A stretch of DNA of 64,000 bases, taken from NCBI GenBank assembly GCA_035048485.1, contig CM068583.1:63670306-63734305 (forward strand), given 5' to 3'. The notes below the pieces were generated by a model. It searched no databases. It was not told the DNA's origin and saw nothing but the letters and a program-made list of their open reading frames with translations. Below, one piece after another: positions 24,405 to 31,610 of the stretch. The translations under genes and the position numbers were made by a program. Numbering within the stretch: the stretch's first letter is position 1; every line of letters starts with the position of its first letter. The DNA is from Pteria penguin. Taxonomy: Eukaryota > Mollusca > Bivalvia > Pterioida > Pteriidae.

Positions 24405-24731
24405 TAATGTCCATAGTAATGTGGCATGTGTTAACATACACATGAAGGAGATGGTTAACTCCTTGATTACATTAAATGGCTTAATTAATAGAAAATTGCA
24501 TTAAATCGGTTCCCATCACATGTGGTATTTGTGATTAACAAATAAAGAAGCTGAAACGAAAACTTCTTGAACCGGTGTATTTAGATCACCCCTTGATGAT
24601 CTGTAGTGATTTGATGAGTTAGATTGATATGGTTGAGGATCGCTAACGACTCAAATTTCACTAAAAGGATAGTCTTGTAGATTATTAGTAAAATATTCCC
24701 ATGATTCTTATATTCCAGACAAACTAAAGAT
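24405..24731 (+). promoter_or_regulatory. pol-ORFX spacer with candidate splice acceptor
   Basis: Non-coding spacer. A TTATATTCCAG at about 24708-24718 lies 13 bases before the ATG of the next ORF and could be the 3' splice site of a subgenomic RNA. An upstream donor near the 5' leader was not identified. Confidence 0.4.
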
Positions 24732-25313
24732 ATGGAATCTTTAGCAGACAGGGTCAAGGACCTGCCGCCGTTGGTTATCCTCATGATTAAGAAAAGATTA
24801 CTTTGGTCACTAATACCGGATGTGCACCTGCGACAAGAGTTGAGGACGTTCGCAGCTTTGCATAGTGCAGATGAGTTTGCACGGGGTGACCTTCGGCCAA
24901 GTAGAATGGTCCAATTCCATAAAATGATAGGGGAACTAGCGTTATATCACAGCATACCTTGGAGGGCAGCGTTGCATGTGGTGCCTTATGACATTTATGA
25001 CAGAAGGCATTCCATGATGATATATACGCTTGGTGGTCGGGCCCCAGATGTTGGGTTAAGGCTTAGATTTGCGGCGAAAAAAGGGATGCTGATAGTTGAG
25101 TTAAGACATGTTATTAAACTGTTGACATCGGCTGAATGCCCTGAATGTTTTGGGAGTTACATAACCCCGGGCATTGTGCGGGGGCTGTCACGCCTCTTTA
25201 GAGAATGGTCCACGCAAGAGGCCGTACCACTAGTACAGCTTTATGATAGGGTCTTGCAAGCATATCACTACTGTGGTAATTGTAATAGTTTTTTTAAGGG
25301 TAAACTCAGGTAG
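24732..25313 (+). CDS. Gypsy accessory ORF of unknown function (two CxxC pairs)
   Basis: A 193-residue frame, open and starting with ATG, between pol and env on the coding strand of the element. I do not recognise the family. Visible features: hydrophobic and basic N-terminal helix (PPLVILMIKKRLLW), a basic central region, and two cysteine pairs, C-P-E-C near residue 137 and C-G-N-C near residue 183, spaced like a zinc ribbon. No signal peptide and no membrane segment. Base composition is visibly more GC-rich than gag, pol and env, suggesting separate origin. It is not an N-terminal part of env, which has its own signal peptide and start. Possible roles are a nucleic-acid-binding accessory protein or a suppressor of host silencing, but nothing in the sequence decides this. 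Confidence 0.7.
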   Translation: MESLADRVKDLPPLVILMIKKRLLWSLIPDVHLRQELRTFAALHSADEFARGDLRPSRMVQFHKMIGELALYHSIPWRAALHVVPYDIYDRRHSMMIYTLGGRAPDVGLRLRFAAKKGMLIVELRHVIKLLTSAECPECFGSYITPGIVRGLSRLFREWSTQEAVPLVQLYDRVLQAYHYCGNCNSFFKGKLR

Positions 25314-25490
25314 GCTTTAAATAAAATTTAGTTACAGGCCTCGTTATAGGTGAATAAATGTTCTCACTAGGAAGGGGTGCGACCAAATATTTATTTGTAA
25401 TTGCTACCCAACCTGATGTAGAACATGAAAATTGAGACAAAGTTTTGATTAATAAAAATCCCTTCTCAAACTATTGTTTTATTTATTTTT

Positions 25491-25493
25491 CAG
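25491..25493 (+). promoter_or_regulatory. candidate 3' splice site for env mRNA
   Basis: A strong pyrimidine tract and CAG (TTTTATTTATTTTTCAG) end three bases before the env ATG at 25497. Retroviruses and errantiviruses express env from a spliced RNA, and the position fits that pattern exactly. Confidence 0.6.
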
Positions 25494-25496
25494 AAA

Positions 25497-25844
25497 ATGA
25501 AGACCTTAATATGTCTGATGTTATGCCCCTTACTGGCTCAGTCGATTATTATGAGTGAAAATGTTATTTTTCAAAAGATTGATTTAGTTACCACTACGGA
25601 TGCTAGGTGGCTAGTTACCTTTGTAATTGATTTAGAACCCTTCACACATTTTACGAATATGTTATCTAAAGTTTTAGATGTAACATCCTTTGCGATAAAA
25701 GCGTATGAGAACAAATATAATACTTCAAAACAGTTACCATTTCATAAGGTTTTTAATAGTTGTATGAAAGAAATGGATAGTCTTAAAATAATGTTTAACA
25801 AAATTGTTAGTAGACATCAGGAATATAAAAAAAATGAACCGTGA
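25497..25844 (+). CDS. env: Env (F-like), N-terminal part with signal peptide
   Basis: 115 residues, opening with a cleavable signal peptide (MKTLICLMLCPLLAQS). The frame ends shortly after a run of eight A residues (about 25829-25836), and the homology to fusion proteins continues in the overlapping frame from 25804. Either this copy lost or gained an A in the run, or expression relies on slippage there. The segment corresponds to the small subunit (F2-like) upstream of the furin site. Confidence 0.78.
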   Translation: MKTLICLMLCPLLAQSIIMSENVIFQKIDLVTTTDARWLVTFVIDLEPFTHFTNMLSKVLDVTSFAIKAYENKYNTSKQLPFHKVFNSCMKEMDSLKIMFNKIVSRHQEYKKNEP

Positions 25845-27168
25845 AAAAAGAGCCTTAATTCCTATCATTGGTAAAGCGTTAAGTTTTCTATTTGGAACAG
25901 TGTCCGAAAGTGATTTAAGTACCATTCGTCGTAATATGAGAAATTTGGCTTCCAATCAAAATAAAATTGCTCACATTCTTACGGAAAGCCTCACAATGAT
26001 AAATACGACACGTAAACATGTGGTAGAAAATAGACAAGCAATTAATGAGTTGATTCTAGGAATGGCGGCTCTTACTCGCCAATTAAATTCAATGAATAAC
26101 AAAATTGAGAAACAAATATTCGAGTTGCAAATTTTCGCCTCGGTGTATGCCCAAATAGATCTAAACATTAGTGAGTTAAGAAGTCTTTTGAATGACGCGA
26201 ATTTTTATATGAAAACATTAATGTTGCAGTTTAATATGCTAAGCTTAGGTTATTTAAGTCCTTCACTCATTAGTCCAGACGATTTAAGAGATTTATTATT
26301 AGAAATTCGAAGTCAGCTTCCTCCGGCTGTGCACCTGACTCATGACCCAGTTAAGGAGCTTTGGACTTATTATCAATTCCTTACGTGCACGACCGTAATT
26401 GAAGACTCGAAGGTATATGTCATCACAACTTTGCCTTTATTAAATATTCGTGAAAAGTATGAATTGTTTAAGATTCATAGCATACCTTTCCCTATGCCGA
26501 GAAAACACGTTAAATCTTCAATGAATGCAAATATTGTGGCCTCATATAATTTAGAAAGTGATTATCTGGCCGTTAACGCAGAACGTACTAAATATATGCT
26601 GTTAGATCGATCAGACGTTACTGAATGCACTTCTCGCGCATTGAAATTCTGTGAATTGCGTAAGCCGATTTATCCTGTGAATCTAAGTAAATTATGTGTC
26701 ATGGCTCTTTTTATTCAAGATACTAAAAACATATCAAAATATTGCCGTGCGGTTGTAGATTTACGTGAAAAATTACCACAAGCTAGATATATAGTCGACG
26801 GTTATTATGTAATAGCTACAAGAATCAAAGTCTTGTTCTCTCAAGTATGTAAACGAACTTTTGATACAAAAACAATAGTCATAAAGCCCCCTTTGGGAGT
26901 TATAAAAGTGGATGAATCTTGTTCTGCCTCGAGTTATCAAATTTATCTGCCTTCTTATTTTCATAAGGAAAGTAAATATGCAATCAAGCGCCCATTCGAT
27001 TATATTGTACGAAATTTTAATGCAACGAAGATTAAAATTTGGGAGCCTCTCGCTTTGGCTACTACCAATTTTATTCTTGAAAATATTCCTGCAGAATTAA
27101 AACATATTGAAACAGTACCAATTGAGGAATTCATTGATACTATTCAGAATCTAAAAAAATTAAGATAG
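25804..27168 (+). CDS. env: Env (F-like fusion protein), main part
   Basis: 454 residues of a class I-like fusion protein of the baculovirus F / errantivirus Env type. A furin-type site R-E-K-R is followed directly by a hydrophobic fusion-peptide-like stretch containing LFGT and SESDL, the signature order in that family. Next comes a long heptad-like region rich in N, I, L and Q (coiled coil), then a cysteine-rich ectodomain. The frame stops at 27166 after a run of seven A residues. The expected C-terminal membrane anchor (IFVIIVVGFIVLIIIY, then a basic tail) lies in the next frame up to 27299. As it stands the copy cannot make an anchored Env. The family mediates membrane fusion and could make the element infectious, which is inference for this relative. 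Confidence 0.85.
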   Translation: MLVDIRNIKKMNREKRALIPIIGKALSFLFGTVSESDLSTIRRNMRNLASNQNKIAHILTESLTMINTTRKHVVENRQAINELILGMAALTRQLNSMNNKIEKQIFELQIFASVYAQIDLNISELRSLLNDANFYMKTLMLQFNMLSLGYLSPSLISPDDLRDLLLEIRSQLPPAVHLTHDPVKELWTYYQFLTCTTVIEDSKVYVITTLPLLNIREKYELFKIHSIPFPMPRKHVKSSMNANIVASYNLESDYLAVNAERTKYMLLDRSDVTECTSRALKFCELRKPIYPVNLSKLCVMALFIQDTKNISKYCRAVVDLREKLPQARYIVDGYYVIATRIKVLFSQVCKRTFDTKTIVIKPPLGVIKVDESCSASSYQIYLPSYFHKESKYAIKRPFDYIVRNFNATKIKIWEPLALATTNFILENIPAELKHIETVPIEEFIDTIQNLKKLR

Positions 27169-27299
27169 AAGAACCTCTTTCGAAATGGCATTATATGGGG
27201 ATTTTTGTAATTATAGTTGTAGGATTTATTGTTTTGATAATTATCTATAAGAAATATAAGAAAAATATTTTTGCATGTAAGATTGCCAGACGATTTTGA
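27169..27299 (+). pseudogene. env: Env transmembrane anchor and tail, out of frame
   Basis: A hydrophobic segment of about 19 residues flanked by KWHYMG and KKYKK, in a different frame from the main Env part, ending at TGA 27297-27299. It is the natural C-terminus of the protein, detached by an indel in the A7 run at about 27153. Confidence 0.7.
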
Positions 27300-27883
27300 A
27301 GGGTAGAGTCAGACATAAAATCAAATGATGTTAATGATATGCAAGAGATGAGAAATCTTGTTGCTAAGAAACCAACTGCCACACCTACTGCGCCGACAAT
27401 GGACCAAGCCGTTACTGAGAAGATAGACACTGAAGAAAGGGTGTATCCGATTCTTCCGATGGCCTAAAGAACTTTGAGGGTATGGGATGAGACGACGTCC
27501 CTTGCCCGCCAACAATGAATTAGGGTATGGGTTGAGACGACGACCCTTGCCCCTATTGGATCAAATTGTATATAGTAATATAACGGAAGATTGGTGTGCG
27601 ACGAACGGAGATATGGGTTGAGATGACGACCCTTGATTTCATTGGACTAGACTGTAAATAGAAATTTAACGGGAGATATGCTGAACTTAATTTTCGTGTA
27701 CATATTCATTATTAGTACATTGTTGCAGTATGGACTTCCAGGAACATTCGTATGCCGAGAGATATTGCCGAGGATAATGCTTTAAGGATTCATAACGTTG
27801 GACTAATACACAGAAAATGTTACATAATCGATTGTTTTAAGAAAATATTGTGTTCGAATATTTTCTAGTGACATGGGGAGGAA
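27300..27883. other. env-LTR spacer and polypurine tract
   Basis: Non-coding stretch with three imperfect repeats of ATGGGTTGAGACGACGACCCTTGCCC (the first at 27480, then 27520 and 27612). It ends with the polypurine tract GGGGAGGAA (27875-27883), the primer for plus-strand synthesis, abutting the 3' LTR. Confidence 0.7.
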
Positions 27884-28627
27884 TGTAAGGTAGCGGCGTA
27901 CCACGCTACTTACGAATTGTTTTTAAGAACATCACCAATGGATCCACCAAGGAACATTATATCTTGGACGATTTTTCCTGTGAATGATTCAATAACAGAC
28001 ACTAAAGTTCACGCTTGTTTATCTTAAAGACTTGTAATTATCATAATTGAATTGGTCAGTTAATGGCTAGTCTATCTTGTTTGTTTATCTTAAAGTCTTA
28101 GGAATCTGTGAACTAAATGCTTCGTGGGGTACGTGGTAAATTAGTATAATTAAAATATTAATTATTGGACTGGTCAATTTTACGGTTAATCTATTTTCCT
28201 TGTGGAATCATAATTAGACTGGTCAATTTACGGTTAATCTATTTTCCTTGTGGAAATGGATAGTGTTTTAATATATAAAGTAGTTGGGGAGTTTAAATAG
28301 GTTAGACCTCGGAAATACTTGAGGAAGTTCAGACCTCTGAATCACTTGATAGAATTGAGACTTTAGAATTACTTGAGAGATTTCAGATCTATTTGATTTA
28401 GAAAGAACTTGAAAGAAATATATTGTGAAATATAACATTGTGATCATCGTAACTGCCAGGTCTCCCCCTTTTCCACGTCGCACGAAGCCAACTTGCTATC
28501 TTGTACATTGCTGTAGAGATTTTATTAAAAGTATTAACTTTCTTACTGACTTATAATTTTGTCGCATAACACAACGCACCTTTAGGAATCAAACTCACAC
28601 CACCCCAAAGCGAACTACTACCCTACA
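27884..28627 (+). repeat. Gypsy 3' LTR (744 bp)
   Basis: Partner of the 5' LTR; same length and ends. Followed by the target duplication TGAG (28628-28631) and the continuation of PLE copy A. Confidence 0.95.
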
Positions 28628-30405
28628 TGAGCAGCTTAACTGAAAGTCGCCTAGCCCTCAGAACAAAGTCACTGTAATTTGAACATGCTCTGGAATAACG
28701 TATTAACTGAGATATGAATACGCCGTATGCAGGCGATGATGGAATGTTGCTACTTATGAAAGGAAAGTTTGTGATAGCGAAATTGAAATCGTCACGTTTG
28801 TCATAGAGTGAGGTGTTCAATTGACCATTAATGTCAAAAGACAACATAATATCTAAACACGAAGTAGAATTACTACTTTCTGTGGTTTCTTTGACCTCAA
28901 GTTGACTTGGATAGATGATGCTAAGGTAATCCGCGAATGAAGGATTATTAATTGAAAGCAATTCATCTATATATCTGTAAGTAAAATTGAAGCCAAGAGC
29001 CAATTGTTTTTTTCCTTGCTGAAAGCAAAGACTGAATGAATTCAGCTTCGTATGAGTAAAGGAATATGTCAGCCAGAAGCGGAGCACAGTTAGTGCCCAT
29101 TGGAATGCCGACAATTTGTTGAAAAACCTTACCTCCAAACACCACAAAAATGTTATCGATAAGAAAGTTCAACATCTGGATGACAGCTGTTTCAGTGTAT
29201 TTATTTTTGGAATCAGAATTTTCCCTAACAAAGTAAGTTTTATCGTGGCCTATTACTATATATTTGAATTTGCGGCTTCCGTTTTTACTAGTAAATGCAT
29301 TTTGAATAATTTCCGCTAATCTGTCTTTTAATTTCTGATGAGGGATCGTAGTGTAAAGAGTCGAAAAGTCAAAAGACTTGATAGAGTGAATTTTAGTAAA
29401 ACTTTTTGATTTTAGATTTTCTAACAACTCTTTTTAATTTTTAAGGATCCACATTTGATTAATTCCACTTCTGGAATATACTGTTTCGCAATATCTATGA
29501 AGGCCAGATTTAATTTCTGATAATATTTTTGTGAGTAGCATCGATACAGATCTTGTGGAACACTTCGAGGAACCAGCGATAAAGCGTTGTTTGTAAGGAT
29601 TTTTGTGCATTTTTGGAATGCAGTACAAATATGGAAGTTCTAAATTTAATTTATTTGAGTCAATACCAAACGTAATGAGGACAGATTTATGATTCTCGAG
29701 TACTTCCGAAACCAAAAAGTTCGTGAGAGTATAAGTAGGATTTCCTGGAGCTGAATTTAATCCTAATTCTTTCACTAGGCTGTCAAAGTAATATTTCTTA
29801 CAAGTAAATGTATAATTATTGGATGCTTTATCTGCTGGTGTAATGATATAATGTTCTTGGAGGAAGGTAAGTTCTCTGACAACATCAGGATCTTTAAAAA
29901 TAGAATCGAATCTGGTGTTTATTGAACATTGTAATTTTTTAATTTTTGATCTTAGCAGTACTGCAATAGATTTTATCCATTCCGAAAGAGTGTCGACCTG
30001 TACTTCCTCTCTTTTTGCCAATCGCAGCAGTTCATAATATTCTCAAAATTTTGGCTCCATGTAAATGATCTGGGTTCTCTGTATTTTGGACCTTTAAGTA
30101 AAAGTTCTCTTAATTTAGTGTTTTTAACAATATCGAGATCACCAGTAATGACATGGCCACAAGGAGAATATACAAAATTAGATGAGGAACATGCACACGG
30201 TTGAGAATGGCATGCAGAGTTGCTAAGATCAAGAAACTGTAGAAACCTTTTGTAATTATAAATTTTGGATGCAACTGATGGCGTGTAGCTATAGGAAATA
30301 CATGGCGGATCTTTGTTTTTGAAATATGGAGGTATTTTCTCTAAAACAGACTTATGATTTAAAATTTGGCCAAAATTTAAATAATCAATGCCTTTATTTG
30401 CAACT
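28628..30405 (-). mobile_element. PLE1 copy A, coding part (right of Gypsy insertion), decayed
   Basis: Continues the RT ORF interrupted at 16894. Compared with copy C it has a 2-base insertion near 29018 (frameshift), a Glu codon turned into TAA at about 29432 and a deletion near 30020 that removes the CEEYATRW segment. It stops at about 30405, well short of the start of the copy C frame. RT motifs (GIPMGTNCAP, with YIDE instead of YIDD) are still readable, but the second catalytic Asp is changed to Glu in this copy. It is the oldest of the three longer copies by nesting. Confidence 0.9.
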
Positions 30406-30867
30406 AATAATAACACACATGCACACACTCACACAGACCTACACACATAGTGGGGAATAACAATATATGAACAACATTTTAATTAGCAATGAACATAGGG
30501 TTCTCTGAAGTTTTTTCAAAACTTTTCTTCCATTACGAAATGTAATCAAAGGTTGAGCCTTGAAATCAGTAAACAAACCTGACCATTACTACTATAGAAA
30601 TATTTTATATAATAAGTTAGACATAACTTACATAGAACTACATAGAATATTGTTTTATGTGAAACTATCAATTCCAAACAACTAGAATACGTGTATATTT
30701 TTGAAAGTGGAAGGAAAATATGAAGTCACTTATCTAAAAATCAAAAATAATAGTCACGACAGAGTAGATGTTGACGATATCAATCGAAGACCCAGATATC
30801 GACGGTTCGCATTCCACATGTATCATGTACACAAAATGATAATAAGATTATTGTTGGGAGTATTCGT

Positions 30868-31535
30868 AATGCATAAGATGTTGATAGTGACTCACCCACA
30901 CGGACGGATGGGAGTGTTCGTAATGCATTAGATGTTGATAATGACTCACCCACACGGACGGTTGGGAGTGGTCGTAATGCATAAGATGTTGATAGTGACT
31001 CACCCACACGGGCGGATGGGAGTGTTCGTAATGCATAAGATGTTGATAGTGACTCCCCCACACGGACGGTTGGGAGTTTTTGTTATGCATTAGATGTTGA
31101 TAATGACTACCCCGCACGGACGGATGGGAGTGTTTGTAATGCATTAGATGTTGATAATGACTTCTCCACACGGACGGATGGGAGTGTTTGTAATGCATTA
31201 GATGTAAAGATGATGGATAAATCCAATGCACAAGTCCAAAAATCATAAAACCAGAGGACATACAAAATCAGTGAAAATGAAAAACAAATGGAAAATAACA
31301 AAATATGTCTACTTGAAGAGAAGTTGATAATGACTACCCCGCACGGACGGATGGGAGTGTTTGTAATGCATTAGATGTTGATAATGACTCCTCCGCACGG
31401 ACGGATGGGAGTGTTTCTAATGCATTAGATGTTGATAATGACTTCTCCGCACGGACGGATGAGAGTGCTTGTAATGCATTAGATGTTGATAATGACTCCT
31501 CCGCACGGACGGGTGGGAGTGTTCGTTTAATAGGA
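30868..31535. repeat. 54-bp minisatellite, split by a PLE fragment
   Basis: About ten copies of a 54-bp unit (GATGTTGATAATGACTC, then CACACGGACGGATGGGAGTG). The array is interrupted at 31204-31320 by a 117-bp PLE1 3' end. On the plus strand the unit reads as an 18-residue repeat DVDNDSPTRTDGSVRNAL, open from about 31045 except for the insertion. Earlier units contain TAA. It runs into a 24-residue non-repeat tail ending with TAG at 31605-31607. Confidence 0.88.
31204..31320 (-). repeat. 117-bp 3'-end fragment of PLE1
   Basis: Begins GTAAAGATGATGGATAAATC and stops at CTTGAAGAG, where longer copies go on with CATATGTG. The minisatellite resumes at about 31323. No clear target duplication. Confidence 0.9.
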
Positions 31536-31610
31536 GAATCTCCAAGGAAAAGCATCTATGTTGTTGACAATACAGATGAGGAAATGCGCCCACAACAGTC
31601 GGGCTAGCAT

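Larger units (their letters stand above)
16895..28627 (+). mobile_element. Ty3/Gypsy LTR retrotransposon with env (endogenous retrovirus-like), 11.7 kb
   Basis: Two 744-bp LTRs (TGTAAGG...CCCTACA) bound an internal region with gag, pol, an accessory ORF and an F-like env. The target duplication TGAG is at 16891-16894 and 28628-28631, inside PLE copy A. The purine tract GGGGAGGAA (27875-27883) abuts the 3' LTR. The LTRs differ at roughly 7 substitutions and 2 single-base indels, so the insertion is fairly young. Even so, gag, the integrase tail and env each carry a frameshift, and a PLE copy interrupts pol at 20933-22632, so this copy is not functional. Without that PLE insert the element is about 10 kb, large for a Gypsy element because of the extra ORF and env. 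Confidence 0.95.

Noticed and set aside
16895..28627. Functional, infectious endogenous retrovirus
   Set aside because: Gag, integrase tail and env are frameshifted and pol is interrupted by a PLE; this copy is defective.
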